NCBI RefSeq assembly: GCF_013200955.2
Contig: NZ_CP053697.2
Location: 3,038,001 to 3,102,000, forward strand
Direction: 5' to 3'
Length of the DNA: 64,000 nt
Source: Pseudomonas campi
GTDB taxonomy: Bacteria > Pseudomonadota > Gammaproteobacteria > Pseudomonadales > Pseudomonadaceae
This document shows positions 24,063 to 34,607 of the stretch, piece after piece. The translations under genes and the position numbers were made by a program. The notes beneath the pieces were generated by a model. It saw only the letters and a program-made list of their open reading frames with translations. It was not told the DNA's origin and made no database searches. Position 1 is the stretch's first letter. The number at the start of each line of letters is the position of its first letter.

Positions 24063-25121
24063 TCAGGCGTTGCCGCTCAACTTCAGCCGGGCTGCCTGGG
24101 TGAAATCCAGCATGCGCTTGAGCGGCTTGATTGCCCGCGGGATCAGCGCCGGCTCGACCAGGATCTCGTTGCTACCCTCGCGCAGGCACTGCAGGGTGCG
24201 CTGCAGGGTGTTCATGGCCATCCACGGGCAATGCGCGCAACTGCGGCAGGCGGCGCCATTGCCGGCGGTCGGTGCCTCGATGAAGACCTTGTCCGGGCAT
24301 AGCTGCTGCATCTTGTAGAAGATGCCGCGGTCGGTAGCGACGATGAAGGTCTGGTTCGGCAGGGTCTGCGCCGCCTTGATCAGCTGGCTGGTGGAACCCA
24401 CCGCATCGGCCAGCTCGATCACCGCTTCCGGCGACTCCGGGTGGACCAGCACGGCCGCGTCCGGATACAGCGCTTTCATGTCCTGCAGCTGCTTGGCCTT
24501 GAATTCTTCGTGGACGATGCAGGCGCCATCCCACAGCAGCATGTCGGCGCCGGTCTGACGCTGGATATAACGGCCCAGGTGCTGGTCCGGTGCCCAGAGA
24601 ATGGTTTCGCCGTTGTCCATCAGGCTCTCGACGATTTCCAGCGCGCAACTGGAGGTCACCACCCAGTCGGCCCGCGCCTTCACCGCCGCCGAAGTGTTGG
24701 CATACACCACCACGGTACGCTCCGGATGCTGGTCGCAGAAGGCCGAAAACTCGTCAACCGGGCAACCCAGGTCGAGCGAGCAGGTGGCTTCCAGGGTCGG
24801 CATCAGCACGCGCTTTTCCGGGTTGAGGATCTTCGCCGTCTCGCCCATGAACTTGACCCCGGCCACCACCACGGTCTGCGCTGCGTGCTGATTGCCGAAG
24901 CGGGCCATTTCCAGGGAGTCGGACACGCAGCCGCCGGTTTCCTCGGCCAATGCCTGGATCACCGGATCGCAGTAGTAGTGAGCGACCAGCACGGCATTCT
25001 GCTTCTTCAGCTCGGCGGCGATTTCACTGCGGTAGAAGGCCTCCTGCTCGGGCGTCAGCGGTACGGGCTGCTTGGCATCGAGATGGGCTTGGACCAGGAG
25101 GCGTTCGGAAATATGCGTCAT
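24063..25121 (-). CDS. nadA: Quinolinate synthase
   Basis: A 352-aa 4Fe-4S enzyme making quinolinate from iminoaspartate and DHAP in NAD synthesis. The three cluster cysteines are in SLDLGCP-type context, SSCALEIVE and the C-terminal [19 protein letters not shown] lies near the N-terminus. The open frame extends into the tRNA-Lys gene, but the ATG at 25121 gives the standard length. Confidence 0.96.
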   Translation of the reverse strand: MTHISERLLVQAHLDAKQPVPLTPEQEAFYRSEIAAELKKQNAVLVAHYYCDPVIQALAEETGGCVSDSLEMARFGNQHAAQTVVVAGVKFMGETAKILNPEKRVLMPTLEATCSLDLGCPVDEFSAFCDQHPERTVVVYANTSAAVKARADWVVTSSCALEIVESLMDNGETILWAPDQHLGRYIQRQTGADMLLWDGACIVHEEFKAKQLQDMKALYPDAAVLVHPESPEAVIELADAVGSTSQLIKAAQTLPNQTFIVATDRGIFYKMQQLCPDKVFIEAPTAGNGAACRSCAHCPWMAMNTLQRTLQCLREGSNEILVEPALIPRAIKPLKRMLDFTQAARLKLSGNA

Positions 25122-25243
25122 GTTGATCAGACCTGCAGGCGCGGGTTGGCAAGTGGCGAGTATACCATCGGGCCCTGCCGCCTCAGGGCGGCAGAGGTAA
25201 GGCGGCAAGGCCAGACGCGCAGCGCCCGACTTTATTCGAGGCA

Positions 25244-25274
25244 TAAAAAAAGCCAGTCTTGCGACTGGCTTTTG
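25244..25274 (-). terminator. Terminator of tRNA-Lys
   Basis: Stem AAAAGCCAGTC/GACTGGCTTTT with an A7 run on the plus strand (U-tract leftward), directly after the tRNA. Confidence 0.88.
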
Positions 25275-25279
25275 CGATT

Positions 25280-25355
25280 TGGTGGGTCGTGTGGGATTCG
25301 AACCTACGACCAATTGGTTAAAAGCCAACTGCTCTACCAACTGAGCTAACGACCC
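25280..25355 (-). tRNA. tRNA-Lys (TTT)
   Basis: 76 nt, acceptor GGGTCGT with encoded CCA, D-arm AGCTCAGTTGGTAGAGC, anticodon loop CTTTTAA (anticodon UUU), T-arm GTTCGAATC. In P. aeruginosa the tRNA-Lys at this locus is an integration site for genomic islands; no integrase is next to it here. Confidence 0.96.
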
Positions 25356-25413
25356 AAAGCGAGGCGTATAATACTGATTTAATTCAGAAAATCAACACCC
25401 TCTCGAGAAAGTT

Positions 25414-26088
25414 TTAGCGATAGCGAGTCGGATCCTGCACGCCGGCAGCCCTGAAGCCCGCCGCACGCAGGCGACAGCTGTCACACTTACCGCAGGCACG
25501 CCCTTGATCATCGGCCTGGTAACAGGACACCGTCAGGCCGTAGTCCACGCCATGCTGCATGCCGATCTCGACGATCTGCGCCTTGCTCAGGTTCTGCAGC
25601 GGCGCCTGGATGCGGAAGCCCTCGCCTTCCACGCCTTCGCGGGTCGCCAGATTGGCCACCCGCTCGAACGCGGCGATGAAATCGGGACGGCAATCCGGAT
25701 AACCGGAATAGTCCACGGCATTGACCCCGATAAAGATGTCGTGGGCACCGAGCACTTCCGCCCAGCCCAGTGCCAGCGCAAGGAATACCGTGTTGCGTGC
25801 CGGTACATAGGTCACCGGAATGCCTTCGGTCGGACTCTCCGGCACGGCAATCGAACTGTCGGTCAGGGCCGAGCCACCGATACCGTTGAGATTGAGGCCG
25901 ACCACCTTGTGCTCGATCACACCCAGCTGCGCCGCCACTCGTTCAGCCGCCTGCAACTCGACGCGATGGCGCTGGCCGTAATCGAAACTCATGCTGTAGC
26001 AAGCGAAGCCCGCCGCCTTGGCCTGGGCCAGGATGGTGGCGGAATCGAGGCCACCGGAAAGCAGCACCACGGCTTTCTTGTCTGTCAT
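25414..26088 (-). CDS. queC: 7-cyano-7-deazaguanine synthase
   Basis: A 224-aa ATP-dependent enzyme converting CDG to preQ0 in queuosine synthesis. The N-terminal PP-loop [10 protein letters not shown] (residues 9-18) and the C-terminal zinc cysteines ([14 protein letters not shown]) are intact. ATG at 26088, 15 bp after queE, in one operon. Confidence 0.96.
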   Translation of the reverse strand: MTDKKAVVLLSGGLDSATILAQAKAAGFACYSMSFDYGQRHRVELQAAERVAAQLGVIEHKVVGLNLNGIGGSALTDSSIAVPESPTEGIPVTYVPARNTVFLALALGWAEVLGAHDIFIGVNAVDYSGYPDCRPDFIAAFERVANLATREGVEGEGFRIQAPLQNLSKAQIVEIGMQHGVDYGLTVSCYQADDQGRACGKCDSCRLRAAGFRAAGVQDPTRYR

Positions 26089-26103
26089 CTCAATACTCTC
26101 GAA

Positions 26104-26751
26104 TCAGTGGCCGGGCTCATCGTTCCACAGCAGCTTGTGCAGCTGCATCTGGAAGCGCACGGGCAGATTGTCGGCGATGATCCACTCGGCCAGGGCCTGG
26201 GCGCTGACCTGCTGGTGACTGGGCGAGAACAGCACCTCGCCGGCACGCTGCTCGAGGCGGTACTCGATCAGCTTGGAGACAGCCCAGTCGTAGTCCTCGC
26301 GCGAGCAGATGACGAACTTGACCTGATCATTGCGCGTCAGCAGATCCAGGTTGCTGTACAGATTGCGCGAGACTTCCGCCGAACCCGGGGTTTTCAGGTC
26401 GACCACGCGGCTGACGCGGGGGTCGGTGGCCGCGATATCGAGGGCGCCGCTGGTCTCCAAGGACACCTCGTAGCCGGCATCACACAGACGCTGGAGCAAC
26501 GGGATGCAATTGGGCTGGGCCAGCGGCTCGCCACCGGTCACACAGATGTAGCGCGGCTTGTAGCTGGCGATCTGCGCGCAGATGGCGTCCAGGCTCATGA
26601 GCTCGCCGCCGCTGAAGGCGTAGGCGGTGTCGCAGTACTGGCAGCGCAGCGGGCAGCCAGTCAGGCGAACGAACACAGTGGGCAAACCACTGCTGCGCGT
26701 TTCGCCCTGCAGCGAGTAGAAAATCTCGGTAATGCGCAGGGTTTCTTGCAT
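26104..26751 (-). CDS. queE: 7-carboxy-7-deazaguanine synthase (radical SAM)
   Basis: A 215-aa radical SAM enzyme making CDG from CPH4 for queuosine. The cluster motif CPLRCQYCDT (CxxxCxxC) and FYSLQGE near the N-terminus are clear, with TGGEPL downstream. The ATG at 26751 gives the expected family length; the frame to 26784 has no better start. Confidence 0.95.
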   Translation of the reverse strand: MQETLRITEIFYSLQGETRSSGLPTVFVRLTGCPLRCQYCDTAYAFSGGELMSLDAICAQIASYKPRYICVTGGEPLAQPNCIPLLQRLCDAGYEVSLETSGALDIAATDPRVSRVVDLKTPGSAEVSRNLYSNLDLLTRNDQVKFVICSREDYDWAVSKLIEYRLEQRAGEVLFSPSHQQVSAQALAEWIIADNLPVRFQMQLHKLLWNDEPGH

Positions 26752-26898
26752 ATCGGCACCGGGCGTGACGGCGAAACAGGCCATCCGCCTCCGTTGCGGG
26801 AAAGGGGGTCGCGATTCTAAACGAAAATGTTCAGGGAGACATTTTTAACGTCGCCCAGGCGACGGACCGAAGGGCGCCCGCCACGGAGAGCAAGCCAT

Positions 26899-26926
26899 AA
26901 AAAACCCGCGACTAGCGCGGATTTTC
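26899..26926 (-). terminator. Terminator of the tol-pal-cpoB operon
   Basis: CCGCG/CGCGG stem with six A on the plus strand giving a leftward U-tract, 20 bp past the cpoB stop. The stem is modest. Confidence 0.65.
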
Positions 26927-26945
26927 TGACCAATACACCGCTCGA

Positions 26946-27773
26946 TCAGGGCAGGCGTTGCAGGTCGCGCTGAGCCAGTTGGGCGGCCGAGGAGCCGGGG
27001 AACTGGGTAATCAGCTGACGCAGGATGCCCTTGGCCTTGTCGGTGTTGCCCAGGCGCTGCTCGACATCCGCCAGTTTGAACAGCGAATCCGGCACCTTGG
27101 CATGGGTCGGGTAGGTCACGCTGACCTGGGCAAAGGCCTTGCCGGCCTCTTGCAGGTCGCCATTGGCCAGGTTGACCTCTCCGAGCCAGTACTGGGCATT
27201 GCCGGCGTACTGGCTGTTCGGGTATTTGCGCAGGAAAGCGCCGAAGGCCTGGCTGGCCTTGTCGAAATCCTTGGCTTTGATCAGGTCGAAGGCAGCGTCG
27301 TAATACAGCTTTTCCTTCGCCGGGTCGGCCGGCTCATTGCTCGCAGGCTGGGCTGGAGCTTCTTGGGTCGGAGCCGTTGGAGCACCGCCGGCGTTGATCG
27401 CGCCGTCGGCAGGGGAATTTTGGGTAGGAGCTGCGGCGCCAGCGGCACCACCAGCCAAACGGCTGTCCAGATCCTGATAACGCGCCAAGCTTTCTTGCTT
27501 GAGGCGCTGAATCTCGTTCTGCTGTTCTTCAACCATGCCGCGCAGCGAAGCAATTTCTTGCTGCATCTGCTGCAACTGCATGAACAGCTCACCCTGCGCA
27601 GAGGCCGGGGCCGTAGCCCCGCCCCCAGCGTAGGCGCCATTCGTGCCGTAACCCACCGGCGGATAACTGCTAGTACCGTAACCGGCACTACTATCCACCA
27701 CGGGAACCTCGGCCACTGCCGCAAGCGGCAGGGCGAGAACCAGAGAGGCTACGACACGAAGGCACTTGTGCAT
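26946..27773 (-). CDS. cpoB: Cell division coordinator CpoB (YbgF)
   Basis: A 275-aa periplasmic protein. Signal peptide ends at AVAEVP; a trimerising coiled coil (ELFMQLQQMQQEIASLRGMV, about residues 62-105) and an Ala/Pro/Gly linker precede three TPRs (about 150-270). CpoB links outer-membrane constriction by Tol-Pal to PBP1b septal synthesis. Last gene of the tol-pal operon, 6 bp after pal. Confidence 0.93.
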   Translation of the reverse strand: MHKCLRVVASLVLALPLAAVAEVPVVDSSAGYGTSSYPPVGYGTNGAYAGGGATAPASAQGELFMQLQQMQQEIASLRGMVEEQQNEIQRLKQESLARYQDLDSRLAGGAAGAAAPTQNSPADGAINAGGAPTAPTQEAPAQPASNEPADPAKEKLYYDAAFDLIKAKDFDKASQAFGAFLRKYPNSQYAGNAQYWLGEVNLANGDLQEAGKAFAQVSVTYPTHAKVPDSLFKLADVEQRLGNTDKAKGILRQLITQFPGSSAAQLAQRDLQRLP

Positions 27774-27779
27774 GGCGAA

Positions 27780-28268
27780 TTACTTACGCAGTTCGACGCG
27801 ACGGTTCTGAGCCCAGGACTGCTCTTCGGTGCCAGTGGCAACCGGACGCTCTTCGCCGTAGGAAACCAGTTCCAGCTGAGCCGGGGAAACGCCCTGCAGA
27901 ACCAGGTAGCGCTGTACGGCTTGAGCACGACGCTCGCCCAGAGCCATGTTGTACTCGCGGGTGCCGCGCTCGTCGGTGTGGCCTTCCAGAACGACGCGAG
28001 CGCCGTTGCCTTTCAGGTCCTTGGCGTGTACGTCCAGAGCGCGCATGGCTTCCGGCTTCAGGTCGGAGCTGTCGTATTCGAAGTAGAAGGTAGTGATGGC
28101 GCGCAGAGCAGCTTCTTCGCTCATAGCGCTGTCCATGCCGTTGGCGTTGGCGTCGTAGCCAGCGTTCGGATCAACAGCGCCTTCGCCAGCGTTGTCGCCG
28201 TTTTTGGACGAGCAACCAACGGTAACGGCCAGAGCCAGGCCCAGCGCAGCAAATTTCAGGATTTCCAT
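27780..28268 (-). CDS. pal: Peptidoglycan-associated lipoprotein Pal (OprL)
   Basis: A 162-aa lipoprotein with lipobox VTVGC. The OmpA-like peptidoglycan-binding domain covers about residues 55-160: [16 protein letters not shown] and [13 protein letters not shown] carry the conserved DAP-binding Asp and Arg. Partner of TolB in the Tol-Pal system. Confidence 0.97.
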   Translation of the reverse strand: MEILKFAALGLALAVTVGCSSKNGDNAGEGAVDPNAGYDANANGMDSAMSEEAALRAITTFYFEYDSSDLKPEAMRALDVHAKDLKGNGARVVLEGHTDERGTREYNMALGERRAQAVQRYLVLQGVSPAQLELVSYGEERPVATGTEEQSWAQNRRVELRK

Positions 28269-28324
28269 GATGTAACTCCAGATGGTTTCTAGGTTTGTTT
28301 TTTAACGAAAGTTTTTTGGCCGCA

Positions 28325-29629
28325 TCAGTTCAAGTAGGGGGACCAGGACGGCTCCCTTACATCACCTTGAGCGGTGGGAATCGGGAGTCTGGCGCGCCCG
28401 TTGGTAGACACGAGCATCAGCACTCCGCGACCCTGCTGGCGGGTGGCGTAGATTAGCATGGTGCCATTGGGCGCAACAGTGGGCGAATCGTCCAGACTGG
28501 TCTCGGAGAGGATGCGCGGAGCGGAACCTGAACGCGTCAAATCTTGCGCCGCCACCTTGAAGTTGGTGAAGCCATCCTGACGATGGATCATCACCAGCAT
28601 CTTCTCGTCAGCCGAAAGTTTCGGGTTGGCGTTGTAGTTACCGATGAAGGTCACGCGCTGCGCCTCGCCGCCGGCGATGTTCTGCTTGTAGATCTGTGGC
28701 TTGCCGGCACGATCAGAAGTGAAGTACAGGGTCTGACCATCCTTGCCCCAGAAAGGTTCGGTATCGATGGCGTAGTGATTGGTCACGCGCTGCAGCTGAC
28801 GGCTGCCGAGGTTCATTACGTAGATTTCCGGGTTGCCGTCCTTGGACAGCACGAACGCCAGGCGATTGCCATCCGGCGACCAGGCCGGTGCGCCGTTAAG
28901 GCCCTGGAAGTTGGTGATCTGCTCGCGGCGGCCGGTGTCGATGTGCTGCACGAAGATGCGCGGGCGGCGCTGCTCGAACGAGACGTAAGCGATACGGCGA
29001 CCATCCGGCGCATAGCGCGGCGACAGGATCGGCTCGCGCGACTGCAGCAGGGTCACGCCACGGGCACCGTCGTAGTCGGAACGCTGCAGGGTGTAACGGG
29101 TATTGTTGACCGAAAAGCGCTCGGCGGTGACATAGAGCATCTTGGTGGAGAAGGCGCCCTTGATGCCGGTCAGCTTTTCGAACGACTGGTCGGCCACATG
29201 GTGGGCCATGTCGCGCAGCTGATCCGGCGTACCGGTCACATTGCCGGCGGCGACCTGCTGCTGACTGGCCACGTTGAACAGGGCGAACTGCACCTGCAGG
29301 CGGCCACCGGTCGGCGCGATGCTACCGACCAGCACATACTGGGCGCCCAGGGCCTGCCAGTCGCGGTAGATGATCTCGCCGGCCTGGGTCGGCAGGCTGA
29401 TCATGTTCTGCCGGGGAATCGGCTCGTACATACCAGAGTTGCGCAGGTCATTACCGATGATATCGGCCATGTCCTCGGGCAGCACGGTGCCGCCCTGCCA
29501 ACCGAAAGGTACTACGGCAATGGGAATGGCACGATTGGAGTCTCTGGTAATGACGAGAGGGTCAGCAGCCTGCAAAGAGCCAGCCAGCAAGGCAATGCCG
29601 AGCATGGCAATCCGAATTAGTTTGTTCAC
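28325..29629 (-). CDS. tolB: Tol-Pal system beta-propeller protein TolB
   Basis: A 434-aa periplasmic protein. Signal peptide (residues 1-21), N-terminal alpha/beta domain (about 25-160), then a six-bladed propeller with recurring SPDG/APDG turns and W/R-IAYVS strands. The start is GTG at 29629, overlapping the tolA TGA (GTGA). Confidence 0.97.
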   Translation of the reverse strand: MNKLIRIAMLGIALLAGSLQAADPLVITRDSNRAIPIAVVPFGWQGGTVLPEDMADIIGNDLRNSGMYEPIPRQNMISLPTQAGEIIYRDWQALGAQYVLVGSIAPTGGRLQVQFALFNVASQQQVAAGNVTGTPDQLRDMAHHVADQSFEKLTGIKGAFSTKMLYVTAERFSVNNTRYTLQRSDYDGARGVTLLQSREPILSPRYAPDGRRIAYVSFEQRRPRIFVQHIDTGRREQITNFQGLNGAPAWSPDGNRLAFVLSKDGNPEIYVMNLGSRQLQRVTNHYAIDTEPFWGKDGQTLYFTSDRAGKPQIYKQNIAGGEAQRVTFIGNYNANPKLSADEKMLVMIHRQDGFTNFKVAAQDLTRSGSAPRILSETSLDDSPTVAPNGTMLIYATRQQGRGVLMLVSTNGRARLPIPTAQGDVREPSWSPYLN

Positions 29630-30573
29630 AGACCTAGGTCCTCCGGTTTGAAGATAACGCGCCGTTGCCTGTACAGCTGGTCAAAGGTGGCGCGGTCCAG
29701 TTGCTGCATCTCAGGAATACGAGCGATATTTTTCACCGCTGCGACGGCCGAACCATCGAAGGCAGCATCACCGCTAGAACGCGTAATGCTGGCATTGATG
29801 ATGGTGCCATCGGGCAGCATCTGAATGAGCAATTCGACACTCATGCCGGCACGGGCCGATGGCGGCTTCTGCCAGTTTTCACTGATCAACTTGATGATCA
29901 GGTCATCCAGGCTGCCGGCAACCTGATCGCCGACCTCGTCGGCCAGCGCTTGCTGGCGCTCGGTGGTATCGGAAAGCAGCTCGGCCAAGGCCGCAGCCTT
30001 CTGCTCATTGGCTGACTTGCGCGCCGCTTCCTGAGCCTTTTTCTTGGCTGATTCGGCAGCGGCCTTCTTTTTGGCGTCTTCCGCAGCTTTCTTCTTCGCC
30101 GCTTCGGCCGCCTTTTTCTTGGCTTCTTCGGCGGCTTTCTTCTTCTCTTCCTCGGTCTTTTTCTTGGCGATATCGGCGAGCTTCTTTTGCTCGGCCTTCT
30201 TGGCTTCTTCGGCCTTCTGCGCCTCAGCCTTTTTCTCGGCTACCGCCGCCTGTTTGGCCGCCTCGGTTTTCTTTTGTTCCGCGGCCTCCTGTTTCTTCTG
30301 CTCTTCCTTCTTCGCCTCGAGCTGCTCCTGCTCATACTGGCGCGCAGCAGTCTTCTTGGCTTCGCCGGCAATCTTCTGATTGGTCTGGGTGGTGGCCTGG
30401 CTCTGCGACTTCAGCTGGTACAGGGTCGCCTGGACAACGGGCCGGGCCGGCGGCAGCTCAGGAGCGAACTGAAAGCTGACAAACAGCATGGCAAACATCA
30501 GGGCGTGCAGAGCTACAGCCCAGATGGTTGGCCAGAAATAGCTTTCCGAGGAGGAGCGAGCGCTCTGCTGCAT
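29626..30573 (-). CDS. tolA: Tol energy-transducing protein TolA
   Basis: A 315-aa inner-membrane protein: one N-terminal membrane helix ([16 protein letters not shown]), a long Lys/Ala/Glu-rich helical domain II (about residues 60-205), and a C-terminal globular domain (from about 215) ending in EDLGL. It couples the TolQR proton channel to TolB-Pal. Its start overlaps the tolR stop by one base. Confidence 0.96.
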   Translation of the reverse strand: MQQSARSSSESYFWPTIWAVALHALMFAMLFVSFQFAPELPPARPVVQATLYQLKSQSQATTQTNQKIAGEAKKTAARQYEQEQLEAKKEEQKKQEAAEQKKTEAAKQAAVAEKKAEAQKAEEAKKAEQKKLADIAKKKTEEEKKKAAEEAKKKAAEAAKKKAAEDAKKKAAAESAKKKAQEAARKSANEQKAAALAELLSDTTERQQALADEVGDQVAGSLDDLIIKLISENWQKPPSARAGMSVELLIQMLPDGTIINASITRSSGDAAFDGSAVAAVKNIARIPEMQQLDRATFDQLYRQRRVIFKPEDLGL

Positions 30574-31031
30574 CAGGGCGCCTCGGTGATCAGCCCGACG
30601 TTGCCCACGCCGGCTTCTTGCAGACCGCCCATCACCGCCATCACCGAGCCGTAGTCGACCGCCTTGTCGCCGCGCACGAAAACCTGCACCTTTTTACCCT
30701 GGCTGGCGTTCTGGCTCATGATCGCGGTCACTGCCTGCACCAAGGCAGGCAATGCGGTAGCGGTTTCGCTGTCCTTGCCCTGATCCGGATCGACCTCTTC
30801 GCCCATGGTCCAGTAGTAGGTCTTGTCGGCCTTGATGGAAATGGTCAGCACGAGGGAGTTGTTGTCCTGCGGCAAGGCCTCGCTGGAAACCTTGGGCAGG
30901 TCGACCTTGACGCCCTGATTGAGCATCGGCGCGGTCACCATGAAGATCACCAGCAGCACCAGCATCACGTCGATATAGGGTACGACGTTCATCTCGGCGA
31001 CTGGCTTGCGTCTATTGCGAATTCTGGCCAT
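30573..31031 (-). CDS. tolR: Tol-Pal proton-channel subunit TolR
   Basis: A 152-aa ExbD-family protein: single membrane helix with the proton-path Asp in VVPYIDVMLVLLVIFMV (about residues 17-33), and a periplasmic domain. Forms the channel with TolQ. Confidence 0.96.
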   Translation of the reverse strand: MARIRNRRKPVAEMNVVPYIDVMLVLLVIFMVTAPMLNQGVKVDLPKVSSEALPQDNNSLVLTISIKADKTYYWTMGEEVDPDQGKDSETATALPALVQAVTAIMSQNASQGKKVQVFVRGDKAVDYGSVMAVMGGLQEAGVGNVGLITEAP

Positions 31032-31039
31032 GGGAAGCC

Positions 31040-31738
31040 TCAGTCCTCGCTGGTGTGCACTTTGCGGTGCAGGATCGCCTGGAACTCGTCAGCGAAGGTG
31101 TAGTAGCGGCTGATCAGACGCTCACCTTGCGCGGAGAAACGGTTGTAAGCGATAACCGCCGGGATGGCAGCGAACAGGCCGATGGCGGTGGCGATCAGCG
31201 CCTCGGCGATACCCGGGGCCACGGTGGCCAGGGTGGCCTGCTGCACCTGAGCCAGGCCGCGGAAGGAGTTCATGATGCCCCACACGGTACCGAACAGGCC
31301 GATGTACGGGCTGGTCGAACCGACGGTGGCGAGGAATGGCAGGCTCTGCTCGAGCTTCTCTTCCTCACGCGAGATGGCCACGCGCATGGCACGCGCCACA
31401 CCGTCCATCACCGCATCCGGATCGACGCCGGACTGCTGGCGCAGGCGGGAGAATTCCTTGAAGCCGGCACGGAAGATCTGCTCCACGCCGCAGTCCGGGT
31501 CCGGGTTGCTGCCGGCCTGGCGATACAGCTTGGACAGGTCGATACCCGACCAGAAGCGCTCCTCGAACATTTCCAGCGACTTCTTGGCGGCACGCAGCAT
31601 GGTGCTGCGCTGGAAGATCATCACCCATGACGTGACCGAGGCGGCCACCAGAATGAGCATGACCAGCTGCACCACGAAACTGGCGTTGCTGATCAGGCTC
31701 CACATGGACATGTGGTCTACGGCGGCGTTAGCTTCCAC
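31040..31738 (-). CDS. tolQ: Tol-Pal proton-channel subunit TolQ
   Basis: A 232-aa ExbB-family protein with three membrane helices (about 17-40, 138-160, 170-195). The conserved SPYIGLFGTVWGIMNSF and PGIAEALIATAIGLFAAIPAV segments line the channel. The GTG start at 31738 has AGGAGAG upstream; an ATG nine codons in is less well placed. Two bases separate it from ybgC. Confidence 0.96.
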   Translation of the reverse strand: MEANAAVDHMSMWSLISNASFVVQLVMLILVAASVTSWVMIFQRSTMLRAAKKSLEMFEERFWSGIDLSKLYRQAGSNPDPDCGVEQIFRAGFKEFSRLRQQSGVDPDAVMDGVARAMRVAISREEEKLEQSLPFLATVGSTSPYIGLFGTVWGIMNSFRGLAQVQQATLATVAPGIAEALIATAIGLFAAIPAVIAYNRFSAQGERLISRYYTFADEFQAILHRKVHTSED

Positions 31739-31740
31739 GC

Positions 31741-32187
31741 TTACTCTCCTGCAGGGGGTAGACCCGCGACACTGGCGAAGGCTGTACGCAGCGCTTCGGG
31801 AATGGCCCGGGGTTTCAAACTGTCGGCGCGCACACAGGCCACCACGAACTGCCCTTCACAGAGCAGCGCCTTGTCCGTGACCCGCCTTACCTGTTGACGA
31901 AAGCGCAGGCTGGCACGGTTTAACTCGATTACATCGGCCGTCACAAAAAGTTCGTCGTCCAGCTTGGCGGGCGCGTGATAGCGCGCCTCGGCCGAATGCA
32001 CGACGAACAGCAGGTCTTCCGCCACCAGCGCAGACTGGGCAAAACCCAGTTCACGCAGGCGCTCGGTGCGAGCCCGCTCCATGAATTTGAGGTAGTTGAC
32101 GTAATAAACGATGCCGCCGGCATCGGTATCTTCGTAATACACCCGACAACGGTGGGCGAAAGGCTGGGCCTCGATTTGCGCGCGCAT
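31741..32187 (-). CDS. ybgC: Acyl-CoA thioesterase YbgC
   Basis: A 148-aa hotdog-fold thioesterase, first gene of the tol-pal operon. The active-site motif [20 protein letters not shown] (residues 16-35, catalytic Asp in EDTD) matches YbgC, which acts on acyl-CoA or acyl-ACP for phospholipid metabolism. Confidence 0.94.
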   Translation of the reverse strand: MRAQIEAQPFAHRCRVYYEDTDAGGIVYYVNYLKFMERARTERLRELGFAQSALVAEDLLFVVHSAEARYHAPAKLDDELFVTADVIELNRASLRFRQQVRRVTDKALLCEGQFVVACVRADSLKPRAIPEALRTAFASVAGLPPAGE

Positions 32188-32239
32188 ACTCTAGTGCTTA
32201 CTCCCGGCCTTGCCAATTGGCCAAGCCCCTGTTTTTAAA

Positions 32240-33292
32240 CTATTCGTCGCTTCCCGCGAAGAGATCGGCAACTGGCGCCTCGGCCATGCGCCCCGGCAGA
32301 TTAAGGCCGAAGTGCAGGTAAGCATGCCGCGTCACCACCCGCCCGCGCGGCGTGCGCATGATATACCCCTGCTGGATCAGATAGGGTTCCAGCACGTCTT
32401 CGATGGTCCCGCGCTCCTCGCCGATGGCGGCAGCCAGGTTGTCGAGACCGACCGGCCCGCCGTCGAACTTGTCGATCATGGCCAGCAGTAGACGCCGGTC
32501 CTGGTGATCGAAGCCACGCTCATCGACATCCAGCATGTTCAGTGCCTGATCGGCAACGCTACGACTGATTTGCCCACCCGCCCGCACCTCGGCGAAATCG
32601 CGCACGCGGCGCAGCAGGCGATTGGCAATACGCGGCGTACCCCGGGCGCGGCGGGCAATCTCAAACGCACCTTCGGCATCCAGGGCCAGGCCGAGAATGG
32701 CGGCGGAGCGACTGACAATGGTCGCCAGATCGGCACTGGAATAGAACTCCAGACGCTGGACGATGCCGAAACGGTCGCGCAGCGGATTGGTCAGCATGCC
32801 GGCCCGAGTGGTAGCGCCGACCAGGGTGAAGGGCGGTAGGTCCAGCTTGATCGAACGGGCGGCCGGACCTTCACCGATCATGATGTCGAGCTGGAAGTCC
32901 TCCATCGCCGGGTACAGCACTTCCTCGATGATCGGCGATAGGCGATGAATCTCGTCGATGAACAGTACGTCACCCGCTTCCAGATTGGTCAGCAGCGCGG
33001 CCAGATCACCGGGACGCTCCAACACCGGGCCGGACGTACTCTTGATCGACACCCCCATTTCCTGGGCGATGATGTTGGCCAGGGTGGTCTTGCCCAGCCC
33101 TGGCGGGCCGAAGATCAAGGTGTGATCGAGGGCTTCCGAGCGGCCCTTGGCGGCCTGGATGAACAGCTCCATCTGCTCGCGGACAATGGGCTGGCCAATG
33201 TAGTCGGCCAACGACAGCGGGCGAATGGCGCGATCCAGCTGTTCGTCACGCTCGCGGCCAGTGGCGGTTATCAGGCGGTCGGCTTCAATCAC
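32240..33292 (-). CDS. ruvB: Holliday junction helicase RuvB
   Basis: A 350-aa AAA+ branch-migration motor. Walker [11 protein letters not shown] near residue 64, Walker B LFIDEIHR, sensor 1 GATTRAG, and the C-terminal winged helix with [13 protein letters not shown]. Starts 3 bp after ruvA; ruvCAB run in one direction. Confidence 0.98.
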   Translation of the reverse strand: MIEADRLITATGRERDEQLDRAIRPLSLADYIGQPIVREQMELFIQAAKGRSEALDHTLIFGPPGLGKTTLANIIAQEMGVSIKSTSGPVLERPGDLAALLTNLEAGDVLFIDEIHRLSPIIEEVLYPAMEDFQLDIMIGEGPAARSIKLDLPPFTLVGATTRAGMLTNPLRDRFGIVQRLEFYSSADLATIVSRSAAILGLALDAEGAFEIARRARGTPRIANRLLRRVRDFAEVRAGGQISRSVADQALNMLDVDERGFDHQDRRLLLAMIDKFDGGPVGLDNLAAAIGEERGTIEDVLEPYLIQQGYIMRTPRGRVVTRHAYLHFGLNLPGRMAEAPVADLFAGSDE

Positions 33293-33295
33293 GGG

Positions 33296-33901
33296 TTAAA
33301 CCATTCCCTTCAATGAGCGGCGAATCAAATCTTCACTGGAGAGGCCGTCTTCCTGCACCGCAGCCACGGCCTTACTCGCCTCCTGCGGCTTGAAGCCAAG
33401 GGAAATCAGCGCGCTCACGGCGTCGCTCTCCGCGCTTGAGACTGCCACGCCGGCACGGGGTTCCACCACCAGGGTGGCGATGGACGGCACGGTTTCCCAG
33501 GCCTTGAAACGATCTTTCAGCTCGACCAGCAGCCTCTCGGCGGTTTTCTTGCCGACGCCGGGGACTTTCACCAGGGTCGAGGTATCGCCGGCCTGTACGC
33601 AGCGCACCAGTTCGTCCACCTCCAGACCGGACATCAGCGCCAGGGCCAGCTTGGGACCGACGCCATTCAAACGAATCAGCTCGCGAAACAGCTCGCGCTC
33701 GCGCTTCTCGGCGAAGCCGTAGAGCAGATGAGCATCCTCGCGCACCACCAGATGGGTGTGCAGGGTCACCGGCTCGCCCAGCGACGGCAGGCGATACAGC
33801 GTGGTCATCGGCACTTCCAGCTCGTAGCCGACGCCATTCACATCGACCAGCAGGTGCGGCGGCTGTTTTTCCGCCAGGGTACCTTTCAGGCGTCCGATCA
33901 C
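33296..33901 (-). CDS. ruvA: Holliday junction DNA-binding protein RuvA
   Basis: A 201-aa tetrameric junction-binding protein: N-terminal OB domain (MIGRLKGTL..), two helix-hairpin-helix motifs ([14 protein letters not shown] and [18 protein letters not shown]), and a C-terminal domain III ([12 protein letters not shown]) that contacts RuvB. Confidence 0.97.
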   Translation of the reverse strand: MIGRLKGTLAEKQPPHLLVDVNGVGYELEVPMTTLYRLPSLGEPVTLHTHLVVREDAHLLYGFAEKRERELFRELIRLNGVGPKLALALMSGLEVDELVRCVQAGDTSTLVKVPGVGKKTAERLLVELKDRFKAWETVPSIATLVVEPRAGVAVSSAESDAVSALISLGFKPQEASKAVAAVQEDGLSSEDLIRRSLKGMV

Positions 33902-33922
33902 GACTTGTCTTCCTTCTATCTA

Positions 33923-34447
33923 TTACAGGCGCAGACGGCCGCCGCGCCGCTTGGCGCCGACCAGACCATGGGGAATCAGACTTTGCCGATGGTGGGCATG
34001 ACACAAGGCAATAGCCAGGGCATCGGAGGCATCGATCTGCGGCTTCTGCACCAGCTTGAGCAGGTGCATGACCATCATCTGCACCTGCTGCTTGTCCGCC
34101 CCGCCGGTGCCGGCAATCGCCTGCTTGACCTGGGTGGCGGTGTATTCGCTGATCTCCAGCCCCGCCTCGACCCCGGCGACTATCGCCGCGCCGCGGGCCT
34201 GGCCGAGCTTGAGCGCCGAGTCGGCGTTCTTAGCCATGAACACCTGCTCGATGCCCATGGTCACCGGCCCGTGCAGGCGAATCACCTCGCTGACGCCGCG
34301 AAATACGATCTGCAGGCGCTCGGGCAACGGGCCGTCGCCGGTACGAATGCAGCCCGAGGCGACATACTCGCAGCCACGACCGGTATCGCGCACCACGCCA
34401 TAGCCAGTGATACGAGAACCGGGGTCGATACCCAAAATCAGCGTCAT
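33923..34447 (-). CDS. ruvC: Holliday junction resolvase RuvC
   Basis: A 174-aa endonuclease. Catalytic acidic residues lie in [15 protein letters not shown] (Asp7), GIEQVF (Glu) and [12 protein letters not shown] (Asp pair). The ATG at 34447 is selected because the fold begins with [10 protein letters not shown]; the frame to 34486 is not needed. Confidence 0.97.
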   Translation of the reverse strand: MTLILGIDPGSRITGYGVVRDTGRGCEYVASGCIRTGDGPLPERLQIVFRGVSEVIRLHGPVTMGIEQVFMAKNADSALKLGQARGAAIVAGVEAGLEISEYTATQVKQAIAGTGGADKQQVQMMVMHLLKLVQKPQIDASDALAIALCHAHHRQSLIPHGLVGAKRRGGRLRL

Positions 34448-34554
34448 GCCCTGCCGTTCGCTCCGGGTGCCGGCAAATGCCGCCACACTGTCTATTTATC
34501 CAGCTCAGGAGTATACGGGCCGACTACCAGTGGCGTCACCCGGCCCGCACAGAT

Positions 34555-34594
34555 AAAAAAGCCGGAAGCGCCTGGGGCGACTTCCGGCTTTTTA
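34555..34594 (-). terminator. Terminator between yebC and ruvC
   Basis: A 14-bp stem, AAAAAAGCCGGAAG/CTTCCGGCTTTTT with a 12-nt loop; it separates the yebC transcript from ruvCAB. Confidence 0.88.
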
Positions 34595-34607
34595 GCCACA
34601 GAGAGGA

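Noticed and set aside
25122..25340. N-terminal extension of nadA
   Set aside because: It translates the tRNA-Lys gene (the GSNPTRPT signature of a tRNA T-arm) and its terminator.
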